DNA from: Mycobacterium sp. ITM-2016-00316
Lineage (GTDB): Bacteria > Actinomycetota > Actinomycetes > Mycobacteriales > Mycobacteriaceae
DNA: 64,000 nt
Assembly (NCBI RefSeq): GCF_002968335.2
Contig: NZ_CP134398.1
Location: 1,426,001 to 1,490,000, forward strand
Reading direction: 5' to 3'
Shown: one piece after another, positions 36,502 to 44,523 of the stretch
Numbering within the stretch: the first letter of the stretch is position 1
Layout of the letters: each line of letters begins with the position of its first letter
Translations under genes and position numbers: made by a program
The notes under the pieces: generated by a model
What the model was told of the DNA's origin: nothing
Seen by the model: the letters and a program-made list of their open reading frames with translations, nothing else
Database searches by the model: none

Positions 36502-36890
36502 ATCTTGTAGGCCTGGGTGATCATCGGGATCTGCAGCGGCAGCCGGGCGACCGCGCCGATGCGCATCCAGACGGGCTTGGCCGGCTCTTGGGACCAGAGT
36601 CGCACCATGTTGACGTTGGCGGGGAACACCCCGAGAAACAGCGCGATCGACGCCAGCGCGCCGACCTTGCGGGTTTTCGGGGCGATCAGCAGTGCGCCGG
36701 CGGCGACCTCGGCGACCCCGGAGGCGTGGGTGTAGAAGCGGGCGCTGCCGGGCAGCTCGGTGGGCACGATGGTGTCGAACGGCTTGGGGGCCACGAAATG
36801 CAGGACGCCCATGCCGACGAGCCACCCGCCCATCCGGACGGCACGGGTGGCGGTTGCTTGCTTCTGATCTCCGGATGTGGGGCGTGTCAT
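36486..36890 (-). CDS. DoxX-family small membrane protein
   Basis: 134 aa from the ATG at 36890. Four hydrophobic segments, with MGGWLVGMGVLHFVAPKPFD at the start and the DoxX-like ASGVAEVAAGALLIAPKTRK in the middle. DoxX proteins are four-helix membrane proteins linked to thiosulfate/quinone or redox-sensing complexes; the role of this one is unknown. It overlaps the 3' end of adnB by 16 nt and is divergent from the channel gene. In the M. tuberculosis order I recall, no gene sits here, so it may be lineage-specific. Confidence 0.8.
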   Translation of the reverse strand: MTRPTSGDQKQATATRAVRMGGWLVGMGVLHFVAPKPFDTIVPTELPGSARFYTHASGVAEVAAGALLIAPKTRKVGALASIALFLGVFPANVNMVRLWSQEPAKPVWMRIGAVARLPLQIPMITQAYKIYRNS

Positions 36891-36932
36891 GGTTACATTG
36901 TGGCGTGCCCACCCCGTCGCGATCGGTGAAAC

Positions 36933-38024
36933 GTGGCCAAAGGTAGATTGCGCCGGCGGCTGGCTGCGGTCAACGAGAACCTGACGTCGCGCCATGACGC
37001 CGACCTCGTGGACGTTCTCACCATCCCGGAGAAGTTCGTCAGCCCGTGGCGGCGCATCTTCACCCGGGTGTTGTTGGCCCTGGGTGCGCTGTTCGCGACC
37101 GTGCTCATCGTCTATCTCGACCGGCACGGCTACCGCGATATCGACTCCGCGCCGAACCCGGACGATCCGCTGTCGTTCCTGGACTGCCTGTACTACGCCA
37201 CGGTGTCGCTGTCGACCACTGGCTACGGTGACATCACCCCGGTGACGCCATCGGCCCGGCTGGTCAACGTTCTGGTCATCACGCCGCTGCGGGTGGCATT
37301 CCTGATCGTGCTGATCGGAACCACGGTCGAGACCCTCACCAATCAGTCACGTCAGGCGTTGAAGATCCAGCGATGGAGGAAAAGCGTGCGTAACCACACC
37401 GTCGTCGTCGGATACGGAACCAAGGGCCGCACCGCCGTCGCGGCGATGATCGGCGACGATGTCGCGCTCGCCGATATCGTCGTGGTCGAGAACAACCCGA
37501 CCGCACTCGAGCGCGCCAAGAACGCCGGCCTGGTCACCGTGCGGGGCAGTGCCACCGATTCGGAGATCCTGCGGCTGGCCTCGGCGCAGCACGCCAAGTC
37601 GATCATCGTCGCCTGCAACAGTGATGACACCGCCGTGCTGGTGACCCTGACCGCCCGCGAGCTCAACCCGCGGGCCAACATCATCGCCGCCGTCCGGGAG
37701 GCCGAAAACCAGCATCTGCTCAAGCAGTCCGGCGCGAACACCACCGTCGTCACCTCCGAGACCGCGGGCCGCCTGCTGGGCATCGCCACCCAGACCCCCA
37801 GCGTCGTCGAGATGATGGAAGACCTACTGACGCCCGACGAGGGTTTCGCCATCGCCGAGCGCCAAGTCGAGCCCAAAGAGGTCGGCGGCTCACCGCGCCA
37901 TCTCACCGACATCGTGCTCGGCGTCGTCCGCAACGGCGACCTGCTTCGGGTGGACGACGAACAGGTCGATGCTCTGGAGCTGACCGACCGGCTGCTCTAC
38001 ATCCGCTCCAAGGAAGACCGGTAA
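36933..38024 (+). CDS. Potassium channel with RCK (TrkA-N) domain (Rv3200c-like)
   Basis: 363 aa from the GTG at 36933. Two membrane segments (about 43-63 and 109-130) flank a pore loop with the K+ selectivity filter SLSTTGYGDITPV (about 92-104). The cytoplasmic part is a Rossmann RCK domain (HTVVVGYGTKGRTAVAAMIG) plus a TrkA-C-like tail from about 270. This is the architecture of ligand-gated two-TM channels such as MthK. The only cytoplasmic-membrane K+ channel of this type expected in mycobacteria; 6 nt separate it from nudC. Confidence 0.9.
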   Translation: MAKGRLRRRLAAVNENLTSRHDADLVDVLTIPEKFVSPWRRIFTRVLLALGALFATVLIVYLDRHGYRDIDSAPNPDDPLSFLDCLYYATVSLSTTGYGDITPVTPSARLVNVLVITPLRVAFLIVLIGTTVETLTNQSRQALKIQRWRKSVRNHTVVVGYGTKGRTAVAAMIGDDVALADIVVVENNPTALERAKNAGLVTVRGSATDSEILRLASAQHAKSIIVACNSDDTAVLVTLTARELNPRANIIAAVREAENQHLLKQSGANTTVVTSETAGRLLGIATQTPSVVEMMEDLLTPDEGFAIAERQVEPKEVGGSPRHLTDIVLGVVRNGDLLRVDDEQVDALELTDRLLYIRSKEDR

Positions 38025-38030
38025 CCCACC

Positions 38031-38954
38031 TTGAGTTTCACACTCCGGAACATTCCTCTGTTGTCCCGGGTCGGGGCCGACCGCGCCGACACGCTGCGCA
38101 CCGATATCGACGCCGCGATCGCCGGCTGGGCCGACGCCCTGGTGCTGCGGGTGGACCGGCGCAACCAGGTGCTGATCGCCGGCGGCAGCGTCGTGCTCGG
38201 CAAGGCCGCCGGTCTCGGCGACGCGCCGCCCGAGCAGGCGGTGTTCCTGGGCCGCCTCGACGACGGCAGACACGTCTGGGCGATCCGCGGCGCGCTGGAG
38301 GCGCCCGAGGACCCGACCGTCGAATCCGAGGTGCTCGACCTGCGCCGTGCCGGCGCGATCTTCGACGACGCCAGCGCGCAGCTGGTGTCCACCGCGACCG
38401 CCCTGCTCAACTGGCATGACAACGCCCGCTACAGCCCGGTCGACGGGTCGCCGACCAAGTCGGTCAAGGCGGGCTGGTCGCGGCTCAACCCCGACAACGG
38501 CCACGAGGAGTTCCCGCGCATCGATCCCGCGGTGATCTGCCTGGTGCACGACGGCCACGACCGCGCGGTGCTGGCCCGCCAGGCCGTCTGGCCGGAGCGG
38601 CTGTTCTCGATCCTGGCCGGGTTCGTGGAGGCGGGGGAGTCCTTCGAAGCCTGTGTGGTCCGCGAGATCGCCGAGGAGGTCGGCCTCGACGTCACCGACG
38701 TGCAGTACCTGGGCAGTCAGCCGTGGCCGTTCCCGCGCTCGCTGATGGTGGGTTTCCACGCACTCGGCGATCCCGAACAGCCGTTCGCGTTCAATGACGG
38801 CGAGATTGTCGAGGCGCAGTGGTTCACCCGTGCCGAGATCCGCGAGGCGCTCGAAAGCGGGGACTGGAGCAGCGATTCGTCCTCGCGGCTGTTGCTGCCG
38901 GGGTCCATCTCGATCGCCCGCGAGATCATCGAGTCCTGGGCGACGCTGGACTGA
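38031..38954 (+). CDS. nudC: NADH pyrophosphatase / RNA NAD-decapping Nudix hydrolase
   Basis: 307 aa from the TTG at 38031. Nudix box GFVEAGESFEACVVREIAEE extends to VGL (197-219), followed by the NudC-specific SQPWPFPRS (229-237). It hydrolyses NAD(H) to NMN(H) and AMP and removes NAD caps from RNA. The zinc-ribbon Cys of E. coli NudC are missing (region 128-165 has none), as in other mycobacterial NudC proteins. The Pro231 matches the position where, as I recall, M. tuberculosis carries Gln237 and is inactive; this copy should be active. Confidence 0.93.
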   Translation: MSFTLRNIPLLSRVGADRADTLRTDIDAAIAGWADALVLRVDRRNQVLIAGGSVVLGKAAGLGDAPPEQAVFLGRLDDGRHVWAIRGALEAPEDPTVESEVLDLRRAGAIFDDASAQLVSTATALLNWHDNARYSPVDGSPTKSVKAGWSRLNPDNGHEEFPRIDPAVICLVHDGHDRAVLARQAVWPERLFSILAGFVEAGESFEACVVREIAEEVGLDVTDVQYLGSQPWPFPRSLMVGFHALGDPEQPFAFNDGEIVEAQWFTRAEIREALESGDWSSDSSSRLLLPGSISIAREIIESWATLD

Positions 38955-38972
38955 ACCGCGCGACCCGCGCCG

Positions 38973-40154
38973 CTATTGGCCGGAGCGCAATATCAGGGCG
39001 GTACCTTGCCCGCCCCCGCCGCACAGCGCCGCGGCACCGATGCCGCCTCCACGGCGGGCCAACTCGAGAGCCAGGTGCAGGGTGATGCGGGTACCCGACA
39101 TGCCCAGGGGATGTCCGATGGCGATCGCACCACCGTTGACGTTCACCCTGGCCGGGTCGACTCCCAGTGCTGCCACCGAGGCGATGCCCACGGCGGCAAA
39201 TGCTTCGTTGATTTCGATCAGATCCAGCGAGCTGGGCTCCAGGCCGTCACGCGCGCAGGCCGCAGCTATGGCGTTTGCCGGCTGTAGTTGCAAGGTGGAA
39301 TCGGGTCCCGCGACGATGCCAGGTGCGCCAATCTCGGCGATCCAGCGCAGACCGAGATCCTCGGCCTTGCGCCGGTTCATCACTACGACGGCGGCCGCAC
39401 CGTCGTTGATCGGGGAGGCGTTGCCGGCCGTGATGGTGCCGTCAGGCCGAAATGCCGGGCGTAGCCTGGCCAGCGACTCGCTGGTGGTGTCCGCCCTGAC
39501 ACTTTCGTCCCGACGGAACAACGACGGTTCGCCACGTCGTTGCGGCAGCGACACCGGCACGACTTCGTCATCGAAGATGCCGTCCCGCCACGCCGCGGCA
39601 GCGCGTTGATGGGAGCGGGCCGCGAACTCATCTTGCTCGACGCGGGCGAGGTCGTTGGCATCCTCGGTCAGTGCGCCCATGGCCTCGTCGGTAAAGACGT
39701 CCCGCAGCCCGTCGTATGAGAGATGATCGATGATCGCGACGTCGCCGTACTTGTAGCCGGCCCGTGATCTCGGCAGCAGATGTGGCGACTGGGTCATCGA
39801 CTCCTGCCCACCGGCCACCACGGCGTCGGCGGCGCCTGAGCGAATCATCTGGTCAGCGAGGATGATTGCGTCGATTCCCGACAGACAGACCTTGTTGACG
39901 GTCAGGGCGGGCACTGTCATGGGGATGCCACCGGCGACCGCGGCCTGGCGCGCTGGGATCTGCCCGGCGCCGGCGGTGAGCACCTGACCCATGATCACGT
40001 GCTGGACCTGTTCGCCTCGGATGCCTGCTTTGGCGAGCGCGGCCGCGATGGCGATCCCGCCGAGTTCGGCGGCACTCACATCGGCCAATGAGCCCATGAG
40101 CCGACCGATGGGGGTGCGTGCGCCGGACACGAGAACCGACGTCCTGGCCGTCAC
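38973..40154 (-). CDS. Acetyl-CoA acetyltransferase (acetoacetyl-CoA thiolase)
   Basis: 393 aa. Thiolase with the acyl-accepting Cys90 in [44 protein letters not shown] with the catalytic His, and [11 protein letters not shown] with the second Cys. Length and motifs fit degradative acetyl-CoA acetyltransferase. It is the last gene of the three-gene operon with the SCOT subunits (4-nt overlap) and would split acetoacetyl-CoA into two acetyl-CoA. It stops 18 nt from the nudC stop, marking the left edge of island B. Confidence 0.92.
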   Translation of the reverse strand: MTARTSVLVSGARTPIGRLMGSLADVSAAELGGIAIAAALAKAGIRGEQVQHVIMGQVLTAGAGQIPARQAAVAGGIPMTVPALTVNKVCLSGIDAIILADQMIRSGAADAVVAGGQESMTQSPHLLPRSRAGYKYGDVAIIDHLSYDGLRDVFTDEAMGALTEDANDLARVEQDEFAARSHQRAAAAWRDGIFDDEVVPVSLPQRRGEPSLFRRDESVRADTTSESLARLRPAFRPDGTITAGNASPINDGAAAVVVMNRRKAEDLGLRWIAEIGAPGIVAGPDSTLQLQPANAIAAACARDGLEPSSLDLIEINEAFAAVGIASVAALGVDPARVNVNGGAIAIGHPLGMSGTRITLHLALELARRGGGIGAAALCGGGGQGTALILRSGQ

Positions 40155-40801
40155 GAGAGGTCCAACGGGGCGTCGGTCGCCGCAACCAGATCGGCGAAGT
40201 CGACACCCGGCGCCAGCTCACGGACCAGCAGCGTTCCTTGGGCGGTGATATCCAGGACGGCCAGATTGGTGATGATGCGGTCGACGACTCGGGCCCCGGT
40301 CAGCGGCAGCGTGCAGGAACTGACGATCTTTGGTTGCCCGGATCGGTCGGTGTGTTCCATCAGCACGATTACCCGGTCGGCGCCGTGTACGAGGTCCATG
40401 GCCCCGCCCATGCCCTTGACCATCCTGCCCGGAACCATCCAGTTCGCGAGATCACCCCACCGGGAAACCTGCATGGCACCCAGCACAGCGGTGTCGATGT
40501 GACCACCGCGGATCATGCCGAACGAGGTCGCAGAGTCGAAGAATGCCGCACCGGGATTGACGGTGACCGTCTCCTTGCCCGCGTTGATCAGATCAGCGTC
40601 CACTGCGTCTTCGATCGGGTACGGGCCGGTGCCGAGGATCCCGTTCTCGGAATGCAAGGTGACTCGGACGCAGGGGTCCAGATGATCGGGAATCAGAGTG
40701 GGCAGGCCGATGCCGAGGTTCACATATTCGCCGTCGACCATTTCGGCGGCGGCACGGGCGGCCATCTGGTCGCGGGACCAGCCGGACAGGGTCGTGGTCA
40801 T
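40151..40801 (-). CDS. scoB: 3-oxoacid (acetoacetate) CoA-transferase, subunit B
   Basis: 216 aa. Class I CoA-transferase beta chain with the catalytic Glu52 in [12 protein letters not shown], then [20 protein letters not shown], and [20 protein letters not shown]. With subunit A it transfers CoA from succinyl-CoA (or another acyl-CoA) to acetoacetate. Its start overlaps the subunit A stop by 4 nt and its stop overlaps the thiolase start by 4 nt. Distinguishing acetoacetate from 3-oxoadipate as substrate relies on subunit A and context. Confidence 0.9.
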   Translation of the reverse strand: MTTTLSGWSRDQMAARAAAEMVDGEYVNLGIGLPTLIPDHLDPCVRVTLHSENGILGTGPYPIEDAVDADLINAGKETVTVNPGAAFFDSATSFGMIRGGHIDTAVLGAMQVSRWGDLANWMVPGRMVKGMGGAMDLVHGADRVIVLMEHTDRSGQPKIVSSCTLPLTGARVVDRIITNLAVLDITAQGTLLVRELAPGVDFADLVAATDAPLDLS

Positions 40802-41565
40802 CGGGCCATCGCCTTGCCGGTGCGCACGGTGCGCTTCTCGATCCGTTTGTCCTGGAGTCCGGTGTGCACGACCCGTTGGACGAATACACCCGGCAGATGA
40901 ACTGAGCCGGGGTCGATCTCACCCGCGTCGACGAGGGTTTCCACCTGGGCGATGGTGATCTTGCCCGCCATCGCGGCCAGCGGATTGAAGTTCATCGCCG
41001 TCTTCTCGAACACGAGATTGCCGGCGGTGTCGCCGAGGTGAGCGTGGACCAGTGCGAAGTCGGCGCGGATGGACTCCTCCAGCACATAGCGTCGGTCCCC
41101 GAAGACCCGGGTCTCCTTAGGCGGCGAGGCGATGAGCACCGATCCGTCGGGGGCATATCGCCACGGAATTCCACCGTCGGACAACGGTGTTGACACACCG
41201 GCCGGTGTGTAGAACGCCGGAATACCGGCCCCTCCCGCGCGCAGCCGTTCGGCGAGGGTGCCCTGCGGCGTCAACTCGACCTCCAGTTCACCGGACAGAT
41301 ACTGACGGGCGAACTCCTTGTTCTCGCCGACATAGGAGGCGGTGACGCGCCGGATGCGGCCCAGTGACAGCAGTACGCCGAGGCCGTGGTCGTCGACGCC
41401 GCAGTTGTTGGAGAACACCTCCAGATTGGTGGCCGTCGCGTCGGCGATGGCTTGGATGAGTGCGTCCGGGATGCCGCAGAGGCCGAATCCGCCGACCGCT
41501 ATCCGGGCGCCGTCGCCGATATCGACGACGGCTTCCGCGGCGGTGGAGTACACCTTTGAAGCCAT
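40798..41565 (-). CDS. scoA: 3-oxoacid (acetoacetate) CoA-transferase, subunit A
   Basis: 255 aa. [20 protein letters not shown] holds the CoA-binding GxGGF loop; [19 protein letters not shown] and [20 protein letters not shown] are the SCOT/ScoA-type segments. The NNCGVDD stretch and SYVGENKEF resemble acetoacetate transferases (ScoA, mammalian SCOT) more than 3-oxoadipate transferases (PcaI, which has NNAGNGEIG). It is first in the operon and divergent from an IclR gene over a 167-nt spacer with repeated GTTCATTG boxes. Confidence 0.9.
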   Translation of the reverse strand: MASKVYSTAAEAVVDIGDGARIAVGGFGLCGIPDALIQAIADATATNLEVFSNNCGVDDHGLGVLLSLGRIRRVTASYVGENKEFARQYLSGELEVELTPQGTLAERLRAGGAGIPAFYTPAGVSTPLSDGGIPWRYAPDGSVLIASPPKETRVFGDRRYVLEESIRADFALVHAHLGDTAGNLVFEKTAMNFNPLAAMAGKITIAQVETLVDAGEIDPGSVHLPGVFVQRVVHTGLQDKRIEKRTVRTGKAMAR

Positions 41566-41581
41566 GTGATCACCATTTTCC

Positions 41582-41716
41582 GTTCATTGATCAAACTGTG
41601 CAAAGTTCTGCAGAAGATTCTCTATCTCCATGTAAGAGTGCGAAAGTAATCCCCTTCGATTGTTTCAAGCTGCTCGCATGGTGATCGCGACGGTTCATTG
41701 CGTCCACTCAATGAAC
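41582..41716. promoter_or_regulatory. Three GTTCATTG boxes in the scoA-iclR divergent spacer
   Basis: GTTCATTG occurs at 41582-41589 and 41693-41700, and inverted (CAATGAAC) at 41709-41716. The last two form an 8-bp inverted repeat with an 8-nt spacer, 17 nt before the IclR start at 41733. The first lies 17 nt upstream of the scoA start. This symmetric arrangement near both starts suggests the operator of the IclR protein. The spacer is markedly richer in A/T than its surroundings. Confidence 0.5.
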
Positions 41717-41732
41717 ACCTATCCTGGAGAGC

Positions 41733-42500
41733 GTGAGTGAGACCGCGAACGTCCTCGGCGTCATTGCCCGTACCGGCGCGCTGTTGCGGGCGGTGGGTGC
41801 GAGCGAGCCGGACGGTGCATCTACCACCGATGTGGCCAGAGTCGCCGGGCTGGCGCGGCCTACCGCGCACCGGCTACTGACGGCGCTGGGTGAGGAGGGC
41901 CTTGTCGATCGTGACCGCAAGACCGGACGGTGGACGCTGGGCCCGGAGCTGTATCTGTTGGGGGCGAGCGCGGCCAACCGCTACGACATCGTGGAGCAGG
42001 CCCGCGACATCGTTGCGGAACTGGCGCGGGAATCGGGGGAGAGCGCGTTCTTGTCGGCTCGGCGAGGCGACGAGACGGTTTGCGTGTATGCCCAGGAAGG
42101 CAGTTTTCCGCTGCGGTCACACGTCTTGCAGACCGGCATCCGTTTCCCACTCGGTGTCGCGTCGGCGGGCCTGGCCATCATCAGTCACCTCCCCGAACGA
42201 GAAGCCGATGAGTTCTTTGCCCGTACTTCGCCCGAAATAAATTGGGGATCTGCGCATTCCGAACCGATGATTCGAGAACGGATGAGGTCGACCCAGGCCA
42301 CCGGCTATGCGGTCAATCCCGCGCTGTTGGTCGAAGGCAGCTGGGGTATCGGCGCGGCGGTCTTCGACCGATACGGTCAACCCGCGTGGGCGTTGAGCCT
42401 GACCGGGGTCGAAACCAGGTTTCGGCCTGACCGATGCCCCATCCTGGGCGACATGCTGTTGGCGCAGGCGCACCGTCTGTCGCTACGCCTGCGCCGCTAG
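41733..42500 (+). CDS. IclR-family regulator of the acetoacetate-activation operon
   Basis: 255 aa from the GTG at 41733. Winged helix with STTDVARVAGLARPTAHRLL (about 29-48) and LVDRDRKTGRWTLGPELYLL, then an IclR effector domain (AFLSARRGDETVCVYAQEGS; LQTGIRFPLGVASAGLAIIS). Divergent from scoAB-thiolase, so it most likely represses or activates those genes in response to a pathway metabolite. It converges on the alcohol dehydrogenase gene across a 95-nt spacer with a long inverted repeat. Confidence 0.85.
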   Translation: MSETANVLGVIARTGALLRAVGASEPDGASTTDVARVAGLARPTAHRLLTALGEEGLVDRDRKTGRWTLGPELYLLGASAANRYDIVEQARDIVAELARESGESAFLSARRGDETVCVYAQEGSFPLRSHVLQTGIRFPLGVASAGLAIISHLPEREADEFFARTSPEINWGSAHSEPMIRERMRSTQATGYAVNPALLVEGSWGIGAAVFDRYGQPAWALSLTGVETRFRPDRCPILGDMLLAQAHRLSLRLRR

Positions 42501-42517
42501 TATCCCGGCCCGCCCAG

Positions 42518-42580
42518 CGCCGAAACTGTATTCCAGACGGCGTGCACTCGAACTTTGCCTTCCTGGTTGCAGTTTCGGCG
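42518..42580. repeat. 11-bp inverted repeat with a 41-nt loop between convergent iclR and adh genes
   Basis: CGCCGAAACTG (42518-42528) and CAGTTTCGGCG (42570-42580) are exact reverse complements. The loop contains CGTGCACTCGAACTTTGCC. Position between two convergent 3' ends suggests a terminator or a transcribed hairpin. I believe similar GCCGAAACTG...CGTGCACTCGA sequences recur between mycobacterial genes, so it may be a dispersed intergenic repeat. Confidence 0.5.
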
Positions 42581-42595
42581 ATGTAGGTGGCGGAC

Positions 42596-43642
42596 TCAGC
42601 TTGAGGCAGTGAGGAGAACCTTCAGTGCGCCCGTCTCGGCGGCGTTGCCGAAATCCTGGTAGGCGCCTTCGAAATCGTCGAAGTGGTAGCGGTGGGTGAT
42701 CATCGACGATGTGTCGAGCCGCTCGGCCGCGACGAGGTCGATCAGGGTGGGGGTCGAACACGTGTCGACCAGACCGGTGGTGATGGTGAGGTTCTTGATC
42801 GAGATGTCTTCCAGGTGAAGCGTGGCCGGTCCGCCGTGCACGCCGATATTGGCGACGTGCCCGCCGGGGCGCGCCAACCGCACCGCGAGTTCGAAGGTCG
42901 AGGCCAGCCCGACGGCCTCCATGGTCACGTCCGCGCCTGCGCCGCCGGTCAATTCGGCGACCAACGCCTCCGGGTCCTCGCGGCCGGGATTGATGACGAC
43001 GTCTGCGCCGAACTTGCGAGCGGCGTCGAGTCGAGTGTCGGCGAGATCGATGGCCACGATGCGACTGGGACTGAACAGTCGTGACGCCATGATCGCGGCC
43101 AGGCCGATCGGCCCGGCACCCACAACGGCCACCGTGTCGCCGGGGCGGGTCCGGCCGTTCAGTGCCCCGACCTCGTATCCGGTCGGAAGCAGATCTGCCA
43201 ACGCGATCATCTTCTCATCGCTCACGCCGGGGGGAACGATGTGTGTCGAGTTGTCCGCGAACGGAACTCGAACGTATTCGGCCTGGGTTCCGTCGACCCG
43301 GTGCCCGAGGATCCAGCCGCCACCGCCGGTGCATTGGCCATAGCTTGTGCGCCGGCAGTAGCGGCAACTGCCGCAGGCGCTGACGCAGGACACCAGCACG
43401 CGGTCACCGACAGACAGCCGTCGCACACCCGAACCGGTCGCGATGACCGTCCCCACGGCCTCGTGCCCCAGCACGCGGCCCTTGTCGGCGGTGGGGACGT
43501 GGCCGCGCAGAATATGCAGGTCTGTCCCGCAGATGGTGGCCGCGTCCACCCGCACGACAGCGTCGGTCGGGTCGACGATCGCGGCGTCCGGCACATCCTC
43601 CCAGCCCGCCTTCCCGTTCCCGTGGTACACCATCGCCTTCAT
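42596..43642 (-). CDS. Zinc-dependent alcohol dehydrogenase, probable 2-propanol dehydrogenase
   Basis: 348 aa from the ATG at 43642, with AAAGGAG 8 nt upstream. Medium-chain dehydrogenase: catalytic zinc ligands Cys38 (ATICGTDLH) and His60-Glu61 (VLGHEAVG), four structural-zinc Cys (90, 93, 96, 104), and nucleotide loop AVVGAGPIGLAAIMAS. It is last in the operon with the ketone carboxylase, so oxidation of 2-propanol (or another secondary alcohol) to the ketone is the natural role. The tetra-Cys structural site is unlike the clostridial 2-propanol dehydrogenases, which lack it. Substrate inferred from context. Confidence 0.85.
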   Translation of the reverse strand: MKAMVYHGNGKAGWEDVPDAAIVDPTDAVVRVDAATICGTDLHILRGHVPTADKGRVLGHEAVGTVIATGSGVRRLSVGDRVLVSCVSACGSCRYCRRTSYGQCTGGGGWILGHRVDGTQAEYVRVPFADNSTHIVPPGVSDEKMIALADLLPTGYEVGALNGRTRPGDTVAVVGAGPIGLAAIMASRLFSPSRIVAIDLADTRLDAARKFGADVVINPGREDPEALVAELTGGAGADVTMEAVGLASTFELAVRLARPGGHVANIGVHGGPATLHLEDISIKNLTITTGLVDTCSTPTLIDLVAAERLDTSSMITHRYHFDDFEGAYQDFGNAAETGALKVLLTASS

Positions 43643-43676
43643 GTCTGGGCTCCTTTGTTGATCGTGATTCTCGGTA

Positions 43677-44465
43677 TCAGTTGAGTTTTGCGAGTTGATC
43701 GAGGACGCGTTCCGGTGATGCCGACGCCGGGATCGAGGTGACGAGCACATCGGCGTCGGGGACGGTCGCGTCGGCGGCCCCAGTCCAGAATTCCGCACCG
43801 ATCAGGCCGATGCTGGGATGTCCGTCCGCGGTGTCGATTCCGTCGTCATTCCACATCGCCGGTGTCCAGTCGAAGTGCGATGACACATTGGTCACGGCCG
43901 TATAGTCCGCCAATGTTTCTGCGAGCGGGGTGTTTCGAGCGTCCAGCAGGATCAGCGCGACCGGTAGCGAACCGAGCTGTCCCAGCCACTCGGCAATGTA
44001 CATCGATGCGCTGTCGGCGCGGTCGGCGTCCACCTCGGCGAGGGGGTTGCCCGCGATCTCGTGGGCGGTCGACAGCCAGGATGCGGGCGATGGAATATGC
44101 AGGAGCAACTGGCGCCGTGCCGTTTTCGCCACCGTCTCCAGCATCTCCTGGCTTGCGGCGAGCACATCGGCATCGGTCAACAGGGTGCGCAGCGGATAGC
44201 CGACGCGGGTGCGCGCACCCATCGCCGTGACGAGGTCCGTGCGGGCATCGGTGTGCGCGACGAACAGTCGCCTGATGTCCACCCATAGCGCATCAGGATC
44301 GAGCAACGCCCTGACCCGATCGAAATGTGCTGTCGCAAGGGTGGTGTCGGTCCACGGAATTGGTGAACCCTGGCGGATCACCGCGGTCGAGTAATCGGCA
44401 TCGTCGATCAACAGCGCTCGGCCACGCCCGCTCGGGGTGGCGACTGCCAGCGATTTCGCGCTCAT
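43677..44465 (-). CDS. Protein of unknown function in the acetone carboxylase operon
   Basis: 262 aa, soluble, no signal peptide or membrane segment, with AAAGG before the ATG. I do not recognise the family. Visible features: N-terminal SGRGRALLIDDADYSTAVIR, a central LLLHIPSPASWLSTAHEIAG, and SLPVALILLDARNTPLAETL. The PSP stretch after a hydrophobic strand is vaguely like the barrel of MetE/UROD-type proteins, but no zinc HxC motif is present, so this is only a hint. It sits between the carboxylase alpha subunit and the alcohol dehydrogenase (gaps 58 and 34 nt), which implies a role in the same pathway. Confidence 0.7.
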   Translation of the reverse strand: MSAKSLAVATPSGRGRALLIDDADYSTAVIRQGSPIPWTDTTLATAHFDRVRALLDPDALWVDIRRLFVAHTDARTDLVTAMGARTRVGYPLRTLLTDADVLAASQEMLETVAKTARRQLLLHIPSPASWLSTAHEIAGNPLAEVDADRADSASMYIAEWLGQLGSLPVALILLDARNTPLAETLADYTAVTNVSSHFDWTPAMWNDDGIDTADGHPSIGLIGAEFWTGAADATVPDADVLVTSIPASASPERVLDQLAKLN

Positions 44466-44523
44466 GGAACTGCCTTTCGGGGTTGGTGGCGGTCCCGGGG
44501 GACATCCGGGACCGCCACCTGGT

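Noticed and set aside
38973..41565. Reading the thiolase and CoA-transferase genes as pcaF and pcaIJ, completing the protocatechuate pathway
   Set aside because: Subunit A has SCOT-type motifs (NNCGVDD, SYVGEN), unlike PcaI, and the genes lie 30 kb from pca but next to an acetone carboxylase operon. It is kept only as a checkable alternative.
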